DNA of 57,906 nt from Gammaproteobacteria bacterium UBA3067 (GTDB lineage Bacteria; Pseudomonadota; Gammaproteobacteria; Pseudomonadales; UBA3067), in NCBI GenBank assembly GCA_002366835.1, contig DFBZ01000053.1, positions 1 through 57,906 of the forward strand, in the 5' to 3' direction. The notes below the pieces were generated by a model, which ran no database searches, was not told the DNA's origin, and saw only the letters and a program-made list of their open reading frames with translations. This document shows, in pieces, positions 1-7,912 of this stretch. Each line of letters starts with the position of its first letter. Position 1 is the stretch's first letter. The position numbers were made by a program, and so were the translations under genes.

Positions 1-82
1 TTAGAGCTTAAATTGTTATGCACTTCAGACTTGAATCAGCCAAGCATTTCAAATTACTTGTGTGCTGATTATACGCGCCGAA

Positions 83-230
83 TAACAACGGCCTGGCGTT
101 GATGTGCGCTTCGTTCAGCAGCGTCGGTACCCGAAAAACAACAAGGCGTTCGAAGAGTCCAGCTGGAGCGCCATACCTAAAAAGCAGGTACAACACTCCA
201 GGTCGCACCTCAACGCCGGGTTGTTAGAGC
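83..230. other. attC-like integron recombination site
   Basis: The left arm (from 83, TAACAACGGCCTGGCGTTGA) and the reverse complement of the right arm (202-230, CTAACAACCCGGCGTTGAGG) match over TAACAAC, GGCGTTGA and GTGCG. This is the imperfect outer-arm symmetry expected of an attC. The right end GTTAGAGC resembles the R' core GTTRRRY. A second partial copy of the left arm (AACAACAAGGCGTT, near 138) lies inside, so the site may be a shorter nested attC of about 92 bp with the remnant of a neighbour. A gene starts 19 bases after the core, as in cassettes. GTTATGC at 15-21 could be the end of a preceding site. No integrase gene is visible in the window, so this would be the distal part of an array or a solitary cassette. 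Seen: the symmetry and the core-like end. Inferred: recombination function. Confidence 0.55.
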
Positions 231-248
231 CCAATAAAGGAAAAGGCA

Positions 249-713
249 TTGCCGTTAAGTACATCAGATTATGTGACAATTGGAGCAGCAATAGCCGGAG
301 CTGTAATTGCAGTTGTTGGCGCAGTTTGGGTGTCAAATAATCAGCGTAGTAAAAATGCTATTTATGAAGTAAAGAATAAGTTCAAATCTTTGTTAACTGA
401 AGACTTGCCAGCTTTTAAAAGTGAGGAAACTACTTTTTCGGCCTGTATATTACAGTTATACCCAAAACATAAATCTGAACTTGAACAGTTGCTTATTTAC
501 TTGCCAGAGTCACAAAAAGAAAAAATTATAAAGGCATGGCAGCCTTATGAGCAACTATACAACGAAAAAGAAGCATTTGGAGTGTTTGGGGCTATAATAA
601 CGGAGCAACCACATCCGGATTTCGAGCCATCAATAGAAAATATTCAAAGCATCGAGCGCAAGAGAAAAAAACAAGTGGTTAATGTTTTCAATGAAATACA
701 AAAAATGCTCTAA
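249..713 (+). CDS. hypothetical N-terminally membrane-anchored protein (probable cassette gene)
   Basis: This encodes 154 residues from a TTG start preceded by a purine-rich AAAGGAAAAGG. An N-terminal hydrophobic segment (about residues 9-27, rich in Ala, Val and Gly) is followed by a charged, Lys/Glu-rich cytosolic-type domain with no motif I recognise. The gene is AT-rich compared with its neighbours and sits directly behind an attC-like site, which is the geometry of an integron cassette. The alternative GTG at residue 9 would remove little. I do not recognise the family. The membrane anchor is read from sequence; cassette origin is inference. Confidence 0.55.
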   Translation: MPLSTSDYVTIGAAIAGAVIAVVGAVWVSNNQRSKNAIYEVKNKFKSLLTEDLPAFKSEETTFSACILQLYPKHKSELEQLLIYLPESQKEKIIKAWQPYEQLYNEKEAFGVFGAIITEQPHPDFEPSIENIQSIERKRKKQVVNVFNEIQKML

Positions 714-846
714 CAATCACATCAACATCAACATCTACATCAACATCAACATCAACATCAACATCAACATCAACACCGACAGCCAATCGTTACGGCCTAT
801 AAAGTTTAGCCTCCGCAGTTGTCTTCCGGTTATGTAAGCGTTATGC
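711..846. repeat. hexanucleotide (ATCAAC)n tract inside a possible attC remnant
   Basis: Immediately after the stop codon of the preceding gene about nine copies of ATCAAC run from about 720 to 774, with one imperfect unit (ATCTAC). The stretch opens with TAACAATCACAT and closes at 830-846 with ATGTAAGCGTTATGC. The reverse complement of that end (TAACGCTTACAT) matches the opening at most positions. This is compatible with an attC whose interior was replaced or expanded by the hexamer repeat, but the inner arms do not pair well. From 847 to 1027 I see nothing beyond the leader of the next gene. The simple repeat is certain; the attC reading is weak. Confidence 0.4.
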
Positions 847-1027
847 GATGAAGGAAGATCGATGCAAGAACGCACTTGGGGACGCCCATAAAAATACAGT
901 AATGTGTACAAGTAATAATATGATGAGCTCGATTTTATTTAACCCTTACCACTCTCGCCAATAATTTTATAGGTGACCGGTAACACCTTATTTGAGTTGA
1001 CCAACATTCTTAGGATTTTTACTCATT

Positions 1028-2938
1028 ATGCGTAACCGTCTCGGGTTAAAGCAGCTCAATAATATTATGGAGCATATCAGTGATGGAGTTGTCGCCCTGG
1101 ACGGTGATTGGCGTTACACCTATGTCAATGCACGTGCTGCTCGTATGTTGCAGAAGGAAAGTGCTCAGGATCTGATTGGTAAGCATATATGGACTGAATA
1201 CCCTGAAGGCGTCGGCCAGCCATTTCATCAGGCTTACCTGAAAGCATATCAAACCCAGCAAGTAATAGTATTCGAGGAGTATTACCCACCATGGGATCAA
1301 TGGTTTGAAAACCGTATTTATCCCTCTGAAGATGGTTTGACTATTTATTTTACCGATATCACTGAGCGGCAAAAATCAGAAAATGCATTACAGGACAGTG
1401 AGGCACACCTGCGCACTTTGATCGAAGCATTACCTGATCTGGTATGGTTAAAAGATGTAGACGGGGTTTACCTGAATTGTAATTTGAAATTTGAGCAGCT
1501 TTTCGGCGCAAAAGAAGCTGAGATTATAGGTAAGACAGATTACGACTTTGTTGAGAAAGAGTTAGCCGATTCTTTTCGTGAGCATGATAAAGCTGCCATG
1601 CGGTCAGGAAAGCCCACCCTCAACGAAGAAGATGTTATCTATGCCAGTGACAATCACAGGGAGCTGCTGGAGACAATAAAAACGCCCATGTTTGCCCTCG
1701 ATGGCACCCTGATGGGGGTTTTAGGTGTAAGCCGTGATATAACCGAACGTAGGAAAACTGAAGAAATACTACGTCGATCTCAAAAAATGGATGCTGTCGG
1801 TCAACTTACCGGCGGCATTGCCCACGACTTTAATAATCTTCTTGGCATCATTCTGGGTAACCTTGAACTGCTAGAGCCTTATGTAAATGGTGATGATAAA
1901 GCAGTTAAACGGGTGAAAACCATAGAAGGCGCGGGATTACGTGCGGCTCAACTCACGAGGCAGCTGCTTAGTTATTCTCGTAAAGAGGCTTCACTCGAAT
2001 CTGTAATAAAAATTAATCAGGTGATTAGTGAAATGGCTGAGCTCATCTCGCGCTCACTGACTCCCCAGATTGAGATCAATTACAAAATTTCTAAAGACCT
2101 TTGGTTCACTAAGGTCGATCCGGGTGACCTTAAAGACGCGCTGCTTAACCTGTGCATTAATGCGCGTGACAGTATGGCAGGGCATGGGCACATAACCATA
2201 GAAACTCATAATGTTAACCTTGATGAAACCAATTTCATTCCAAAGGCTGGTATTAGCCCGGGGCAATACATAGAGGTAATCATAAGCGACACTGGTGAAG
2301 GAATACCGAGTGAACATATAGATCGCATCTTTGAGCCATTTTTTACCACTAAAGATCGAGGTAAAGGCACAGGGCTGGGGCTGGCAATGGTGTATGCATT
2401 TGTTAAACGCTCTGCTGGATATATAAAATGTAATTCTGAAGTTGGAGTTGGCACTACCTTTCGGATTTACCTACCCAGAGATAAGTCAGATAAAACGGAT
2501 AATGAGCAAGGCGATAAGCAATATGAAGCCATTCCCTTTAGCAAGGAAACTATCCTTGTAGTCGATGATGAAAGAGCGCTTATGGAGCTGGCTAAAGATA
2601 TGCTTGAATCGCTTGGCTATCGCGTCTTAACCGCTTGTAATGGAAAGAGAGCATTAGAACAGCTAACCCATACTCCGGAGGTCGAATTATTGTTTAGCGA
2701 TGTTGTGATGCCGAACGGTATGAATGGTTATGAACTAGCTGAGCAAGCCACGGCTATTCAACATGACCTTAGAGTTTTGCTTACCTCTGGAATAGATGGA
2801 AATATTGAACCCCGCAAGAATCAGGCGCGTTTTAATACTAATCTGCTTTCTAAGCCTTATCGGAAAGCGGATCTAGCAAAACAAGTTCGTTCTCTACTGG
2901 ACGACCTGAAGCAAAGAGTGGCCCCTACAGTTCAATAA
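1028..2938 (+). CDS. PAS-PAS hybrid sensor histidine kinase with C-terminal receiver
   Basis: The protein has 636 residues and no transmembrane segment, so it is probably a cytosolic sensor. Two PAS domains (about residues 8-115 and 125-245) precede a histidine kinase core whose H-box has the GGIAHDFNN form, with the phospho-acceptor His near residue 266. The ATPase lid motifs DTGEGIP and GTGLGLAM follow. A receiver domain starts near 508 (VVDDE) with the acceptor Asp near 558 in FSDVVMPNG. The GGIAHDFNNLL H-box is typical of a subfamily of soluble PAS hybrid kinases. No response regulator or phosphotransfer gene lies beside it, so the output is unknown. The ligand sensed by the PAS domains cannot be read from sequence. 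Confidence 0.88.
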   Translation: MRNRLGLKQLNNIMEHISDGVVALDGDWRYTYVNARAARMLQKESAQDLIGKHIWTEYPEGVGQPFHQAYLKAYQTQQVIVFEEYYPPWDQWFENRIYPSEDGLTIYFTDITERQKSENALQDSEAHLRTLIEALPDLVWLKDVDGVYLNCNLKFEQLFGAKEAEIIGKTDYDFVEKELADSFREHDKAAMRSGKPTLNEEDVIYASDNHRELLETIKTPMFALDGTLMGVLGVSRDITERRKTEEILRRSQKMDAVGQLTGGIAHDFNNLLGIILGNLELLEPYVNGDDKAVKRVKTIEGAGLRAAQLTRQLLSYSRKEASLESVIKINQVISEMAELISRSLTPQIEINYKISKDLWFTKVDPGDLKDALLNLCINARDSMAGHGHITIETHNVNLDETNFIPKAGISPGQYIEVIISDTGEGIPSEHIDRIFEPFFTTKDRGKGTGLGLAMVYAFVKRSAGYIKCNSEVGVGTTFRIYLPRDKSDKTDNEQGDKQYEAIPFSKETILVVDDERALMELAKDMLESLGYRVLTACNGKRALEQLTHTPEVELLFSDVVMPNGMNGYELAEQATAIQHDLRVLLTSGIDGNIEPRKNQARFNTNLLSKPYRKADLAKQVRSLLDDLKQRVAPTVQ

Positions 2939-3064
2939 ACCGATAAAGAGGCAATCGCAAACACACTTCGGATAATAAATTGCGGGTAGGTGAGGGTCTA
3001 TTCCCCTTTTTTTCGGCCATGCAATTTCGCTTGTTAGTCAATATTTAGCGTTAAGGAAAGAATA

Positions 3065-4009
3065 ATGGCATTTCCAATTCATAGGAAGCTTGTTATTGCG
3101 GTGGCTTCAAGCGCACTTTTTGATTTGACTGAGTCACATGCAGTGTTTGTAGAAAAGGGGGAGGAAGAGTATAGAAATTATCAAAGAAAAAATAAAAACA
3201 ATCATCTTCCAAAAGGCGTGGCATTCTCATTCATACGTAGATTTTTAAATATAAATAAAGCATACCCGCAGCGGCTGCCGGTAGAAGTCGTATTGTTATC
3301 AAAAAATGATCCTGATACAGGGCAAAGAGTCTTTAATTCAATAAAAAGTTACGGTTTAGATATAAGTCGTGCTAGTTTTCTTAGTGGTAAGTCTCCCTAT
3401 AAATATATGCCAGCATTTAATGTTTCTCTTTTTTTATCAGCAAATGAGAAGGACGTGAAAAAGGCTATTGAAGCGGGTTATCCCGCTGGTACGGTCCTGC
3501 CTTCTGAAGTTGTTGATGATGAAGATGATCATGAGTTAAGAATTGCCTTCGATTTTGATGGGGTTGTCGCTGATGATGAGTCAGAGTCTGTTTATCAGAA
3601 AAATGAAAATGTGGAAGAATTTCAAAACCATGAAGTAAGTAAAATAGACATACCTCATAACCCTGGGCCACTAAGTGACTTATTTAAAAAGCTGTCATTC
3701 CTTCAGAAAATGGAGTCAAAAAGAGAGTTAGACGAAGATGGATATCAACGAATCTTAAGAACTGCAATCGTTACAGCGAGAAGCGCGCCCGCAAATGAGC
3801 GAGTCGTCACGACACTTAATGAATGGGGAGTGACGCCAGACGAAACGTTCTTTCTCGGCGGCATTGAAAAACATCGTATTTTAGAGATTTTGAAGCCGCA
3901 TATTTTCTTTGATGATCAAATGCGGCATTTAACATCTGTGGCGGGTAATATACCTTCAGTGCATGTTCCATTTGGAGTGCGGAATACCGCGCTCAGTGAG
4001 ACACTTTAG
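3065..4009 (+). CDS. 5'-nucleotidase (cytosolic NT5C1-like, Pfam 5-nucleotidase)
   Basis: The 314-residue protein has the features of the HAD-fold 5'-nucleotidase family related to cytosolic 5'-nucleotidase 1, which removes the 5'-phosphate from nucleoside monophosphates. The N-terminal half carries the family's LxxSKNDPDTGxRVFNSI and SGKSPYKYMPAFNVSLFLSAN blocks. The catalytic HAD motif is AFDFDGVVADDE, with nucleophile Asp163 and acid Asp165. Downstream are the ILRTAIVTARSAPANERV segment and a C-terminal IFFDDQMRH that fits HAD motif IV. An AAGGAAAG ribosome-binding site lies 6-7 bases before the ATG. The gene stands alone between unrelated neighbours. Family assignment is confident; substrate preference is not readable. 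Confidence 0.88.
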   Translation: MAFPIHRKLVIAVASSALFDLTESHAVFVEKGEEEYRNYQRKNKNNHLPKGVAFSFIRRFLNINKAYPQRLPVEVVLLSKNDPDTGQRVFNSIKSYGLDISRASFLSGKSPYKYMPAFNVSLFLSANEKDVKKAIEAGYPAGTVLPSEVVDDEDDHELRIAFDFDGVVADDESESVYQKNENVEEFQNHEVSKIDIPHNPGPLSDLFKKLSFLQKMESKRELDEDGYQRILRTAIVTARSAPANERVVTTLNEWGVTPDETFFLGGIEKHRILEILKPHIFFDDQMRHLTSVAGNIPSVHVPFGVRNTALSETL

Positions 4010-4138
4010 AGTAAAACTGAATGCATTCATTAATGCCAGAGATGTTCTTAGCTCAGTGGTAAACGCTAAAACCAGTAGTTCCTTGTCTACTGCTTGCGGA
4101 ATTAATTCATCGCTACAGGCCTGGGATAAAAGAAGAAA

Positions 4139-6445
4139 CTAAGCCGTTGACGATGAGGCGTTTTCTTTTTTTCGATCAAAAAATATTAAAAGCGCAGGTA
4201 AAAAGAAAAAATCCACCACGAGCGCAAAAACAATAATGGGTGCCACCATTGCTCCGATGGTGGCATTAATGCCAAAGGTAGATTGAGCGAGAATAACTAA
4301 ACCTGCGCTGAGTACCACTGAGGTGATAATCAGCGCCGTGCCTGTGGTGGTGAAGGTGTAGTGCAGCGCCGCTTCAGGGCTGTCGCCCTGTTTTAAGCGG
4401 TTGATATATTTGCTGAGTATATGCACGGTGTCATCCACAATAATGCCAAGGCTAACGCTAAAGGTCACCGCTGCAGCTTGGTTGATTTCTCCCACCAGTA
4501 ACCCCCATAGGCCATACACAACAGCTGCCGGAAAGACATTGGGGATAAGGCTGATCAGCCCATAACGCCAAGATTTTAGCCCAAAGATTAAAACCAGGGT
4601 CACCAGTGCCAGTGCTGCAATAGAGCCAATGATCATGCTTTCTATGACTTGTTGGCCGAGGTGGGCAAACATAAGCGTCTGACTTCCCATTACCATTTTG
4701 ATGTTTGGTGTGTTTTTTTCTATCCAGTTCCTAATATTCGTTTCGAGCTGGATAATCTCGCTGTTTTTCATCTTGTCGATGAATACCGTCAATTTGATGG
4801 TGGAGCGATCAAAATTAATCTGTTCGTTAATATCTTGCCCAGTTTTTAATGACATTTCATAGAGCAGTAAATACTGTGAGGCTAGTTCTGAGGTTTCGGG
4901 GATTGTGTAAAAGTCAGGGTTTCCTTGGTGCATATTCTGGTTGAGCTGTTTAATGGAGTCGCTCCAGCTTATTACTTGATTAACCCTTTGTTGTTGCTTC
5001 AACCAGCTGGAAAAGGTATCTACTTGCTGTAAAAAATCGGGCTGGCTAATGCCTTGTGGTTTGCCTGAGTCCAGCGCCAAGGTGATGGAGCGCGCCCCTT
5101 TAAAATGATCGTTGGCATAATTTGTTGATTGGCGAATTTCCAGTGACTCATCGAAATATTCAAGCAGGTCGTCATTGAGTTCGTTGCTCGGAATAAAGTA
5201 GGAAGAACCTAGCACCAATAGGCCGATAGCAACAAAGAAGATGCGCCGTTGCTTAATGGCGATACGGCTAATACGAATCATCAGCAGGGTTAAATTGAGA
5301 TCCTTTTCACTTGTGCGCATGGGCAAAGCCATTAAAAAGCCGGGCAATAGCGTTAGGGTGAGGACAAAGGCGGCCATTACGCCAATGGCGGTAATATTGG
5401 CAAAGTCATGGAAGGGTGGCGATTCACTGAAGTTCATGCACAGCAGGCCAATGGAAGTGGTAACGCTGGTGAGAAAAATAGCCTGAAAATTTTCGGCAAT
5501 ACTATTTTTCATTGCAGTGAAGCGATCCAGACCGCTTCTTAGCAGGCTGATATAGTGCGTGATGATATGGGTGGAGTCTGCCAGCGCCAGAGTTAAAACA
5601 AGCATAGGAGCCAGGGCTGATGTTTGGTTCAGGGAGTAATCCATCCAGCCTGCGATACCCATGGTGAAAAGAATGGAAAAAAATACCGTGCCCATGCTGG
5701 CCAGCACAGCTGAAACAGAATGAAACAGTAAACCCTGAATCACCAAGCCTATGATGACCATGATGGGGAATAAATGCAGGGCATCCTGAATAGCAACCTG
5801 CAAAAAGCTGTCGGCCACCATTACCCCGCCGGTGATATGTATTTGCATGCCCGGATATTGTGTTTGGTAGCGTTGTTTTAATTGCTGGGCGAAGGCCACA
5901 ATTTCTGAATTCGCCTGCCGACGACTTTCCGGCATGGCAATGTTGACCAATACGGCAGTGACATTGCCTGAAAAACTCACCAAGCGTCCCTTGAGCAGCG
6001 GCTCAGAGAGTACAAATTTTTCTATTTCTTTAATTTCGCTTTCACTGATAACGCTTGCATTGGGAACGAAATAGTTCATGGAGAAACCATCTGGGCTGGG
6101 GCTGTTCCTCTGAAAGTTCAGCAGTGAATGTACGCCCTGTGAATAAGGGGTTTGCCTGGAATCTTTGTGTAGTTGCTCTAGGCTGAGTAACGCGTCTTTA
6201 TTGAATATGCTGCCTTGGGCTGGCGTAAGCAAAAATACGAGGGTTTCTGACTCATGGAATATCGACTGCAGTTGATCAAAATCCACCAGCTGGCGATTGT
6301 CTTCCATGAAAATGTCACGGTAGTTTGTGCTAAAGCTAAGGCGATCACCGCCCAGTGAGGCGAAAAATACAAGAATAAGGCTGAGAATGGCTAATTGGAT
6401 GCGGTGTTTGACCAGGAAGTCGGCCATCGCCAGACTGGTTTTCAT
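4139..6445 (-). CDS. MMPL/RND-superfamily transporter (copy 1)
   Basis: The protein has 768 residues with the duplicated architecture of the MMPL branch of RND permeases. Each half has one N-terminal helix, a large periplasmic loop, then a cluster of five to six helices. The first loop begins with the FSTNYRDIF block typical of these proteins. Conserved Asp residues lie in helix-4-type segments (VLTLALADSTHIITHY and SLGIIVDDTVHILSKY). It follows a lipoprotein gene (gap 83 bases) on the same strand, and the pair probably forms one transcript. No membrane-fusion protein or TolC partner is adjacent, unlike classic drug-efflux RND pumps, so lipid or hydrophobic-compound export is more likely. It is related to, but distinct from, the copies at 14996 and 18451. 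Confidence 0.88.
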   Translation of the reverse strand: MKTSLAMADFLVKHRIQLAILSLILVFFASLGGDRLSFSTNYRDIFMEDNRQLVDFDQLQSIFHESETLVFLLTPAQGSIFNKDALLSLEQLHKDSRQTPYSQGVHSLLNFQRNSPSPDGFSMNYFVPNASVISESEIKEIEKFVLSEPLLKGRLVSFSGNVTAVLVNIAMPESRRQANSEIVAFAQQLKQRYQTQYPGMQIHITGGVMVADSFLQVAIQDALHLFPIMVIIGLVIQGLLFHSVSAVLASMGTVFFSILFTMGIAGWMDYSLNQTSALAPMLVLTLALADSTHIITHYISLLRSGLDRFTAMKNSIAENFQAIFLTSVTTSIGLLCMNFSESPPFHDFANITAIGVMAAFVLTLTLLPGFLMALPMRTSEKDLNLTLLMIRISRIAIKQRRIFFVAIGLLVLGSSYFIPSNELNDDLLEYFDESLEIRQSTNYANDHFKGARSITLALDSGKPQGISQPDFLQQVDTFSSWLKQQQRVNQVISWSDSIKQLNQNMHQGNPDFYTIPETSELASQYLLLYEMSLKTGQDINEQINFDRSTIKLTVFIDKMKNSEIIQLETNIRNWIEKNTPNIKMVMGSQTLMFAHLGQQVIESMIIGSIAALALVTLVLIFGLKSWRYGLISLIPNVFPAAVVYGLWGLLVGEINQAAAVTFSVSLGIIVDDTVHILSKYINRLKQGDSPEAALHYTFTTTGTALIITSVVLSAGLVILAQSTFGINATIGAMVAPIIVFALVVDFFFLPALLIFFDRKKENASSSTA

Positions 6446-6528
6446 TAGAGTTTCCGTAAGGAAGAGGGGGGAGGTGTTTTATAGCGGAGATTGGAGGGAA
6501 GGGGAAGTCTGGATTTGGAAAGCTTATC

Positions 6529-7122
6529 TTATATCGTTTCGTCTTCTGCCAGCCCCTGGGGCGTTGGCAGCGCTTCTGCGGGATTACTGGGCACAATTTC
6601 GATGCCGCCCTCCAGTTCTTTGATGCCTTTTTGAACCATGCCTTCAATTACCGGCAGTGCTTCTTTCATGGTTTCATTTAAAGAAGCGCCAAGCTTGTCG
6701 CCGAGTTGATTGCCAAGTTCTTCCAGATCGCGGAAAAGTTTTTTTACTGCGCCAGGCAACAGGCTCGCCTCGGTTTGCTTAATGGAAACCCGCCACGTTT
6801 CATTTTGATAAAACAACACCGTGGTGAGCAATACTTCCTGGGTTTCTGTGCCGCTGAGTTGCGTCAGCGTGGTCTGAATGCTTGTGCGGTTACCATTGCT
6901 GTCTACCTGGCCAAGTTCAAAGGTCTGGGGTTTGAGTTTGTCTAGTAGCTTTGCAGCGGAGCCGTCAATGGCCAGCTTTTGGGCAGCTTCGGCATTGCGA
7001 TTCTGCATAGCTTTCCAAAAATAATGGGCAGCATCCTCTGGCGTCTTGGGTTCCATGCAGCCGCTTAATAAAAGTAACAAGCCGCTTAAAAGTAAAGCTG
7101 AGGTTTTTGACAGTACGTTCAT
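6529..7122 (-). CDS. putative outer-membrane lipoprotein
   Basis: I chose the ATG at 7122 (197 residues) over an upstream TTG at 7134. The N-terminus is a type II signal peptide with lipobox LLSGC, so the Cys is probably lipidated. The following domain (PKTPEDAAHYFWKAMQNRNAEAAQKLA) resembles small DUF4878/SnoaL-like lipoproteins that begin with a helical segment followed by a beta-rich part containing NETWRVSI. The C-terminal third is helical and acidic. The gene lies just upstream of the MMPL transporter on the same strand, suggesting a partner or co-regulated envelope role. The function is unknown, and the similarity to DUF4878 is by pattern only. Confidence 0.7.
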   Translation of the reverse strand: MNVLSKTSALLLSGLLLLLSGCMEPKTPEDAAHYFWKAMQNRNAEAAQKLAIDGSAAKLLDKLKPQTFELGQVDSNGNRTSIQTTLTQLSGTETQEVLLTTVLFYQNETWRVSIKQTEASLLPGAVKKLFRDLEELGNQLGDKLGASLNETMKEALPVIEGMVQKGIKELEGGIEIVPSNPAEALPTPQGLAEDETI

Positions 7123-7274
7123 GGTGCTTCCCAATTTTATTTAAAGGTGTGTAGTGTAAAGAGCTACGAGGGGTTTAGGTGATATATCTCCACCGCGCTG
7201 GTAGTATTTCGCCAAACTCTTTGCATCATAAGGCAAGGAGCCTTAATAAAAAGTGAACAGGAGAATTCTTACAC

Positions 7275-7751
7275 ATGAGCTTACCGAAAATCGGCAATAT
7301 GGCGCCAGCTTTTACCACCATCAATCAAAGGCAAGAGAAGGTCAGCCTGAAGGACTTTCGTGATCAGAACAATGTGGTGCTTTATTTTTACCCCAAAGCA
7401 TCTACGCCAGGCTGTACGGTTCAGGCTTGCGATTTGAGGGATCATCTTAAGGAATACAATAGTTTGGATACGGTAGTGCTGGGGATTAGTCCAGACCCTG
7501 TGCCAAGGCTGCAAAAGTTTATAGAAAAGTACGACTTGAATTTCGATATGCTTTCGGATGTGGATCACCCCATTGCCGACAAATATGGCGTGTGGGGGCA
7601 AAAAAAGATGGCGGGTCGGGAGTATATGGGGCTAATAAGAACCACGTTTATTATTGGAAAAGATGGTCGCTTGAAATATGTCATGGACAAAGTGAGAACC
7701 AAAAGCCATCATGAAGCGGCCTTGGAAGCGGTTAAGCAATATTGTTGCTGA
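7275..7751 (+). CDS. bcp: thioredoxin-dependent peroxiredoxin, Bcp/PrxQ family
   Basis: The 158-residue protein reduces hydrogen peroxide and organic hydroperoxides in the cytosol. The signature YFYPKASTPGCTVQACDLRD contains the peroxidatic Cys47 and a resolving Cys52 five residues later, the atypical two-Cys arrangement of the PrxQ group. The length matches the family. The start follows AGGAG at 7259-7263. The C-terminus carries an unusual terminal Cys-Cys pair that the standard mechanism does not need. It is divergently transcribed from the lipoprotein/MMPL pair. Its relation to the downstream OmpA-type gene is unclear because 161 bases separate them. Confidence 0.93.
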   Translation: MSLPKIGNMAPAFTTINQRQEKVSLKDFRDQNNVVLYFYPKASTPGCTVQACDLRDHLKEYNSLDTVVLGISPDPVPRLQKFIEKYDLNFDMLSDVDHPIADKYGVWGQKKMAGREYMGLIRTTFIIGKDGRLKYVMDKVRTKSHHEAALEAVKQYCC

Positions 7752-7912
7752 GGCTGTGCGTATACCCAAAAAAGGGTGAATAATTCCATTGTTGACCTGG
7801 GGGCTTTCTTGTAGAGGGTGAATCTGGTAAGGTTGGCGCGTTTTCGATTTAGCTGGTTGTTTTTTGACCTCTTTTCTGGGTTTTCTGGCTAATTACAATT
7901 AATAACGGAAGT

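Noticed and set aside
4041..4110. A functional tRNA gene
   Set aside because: The acceptor stem and T arm cannot be formed; only D-arm-like and anticodon-arm-like pieces remain.
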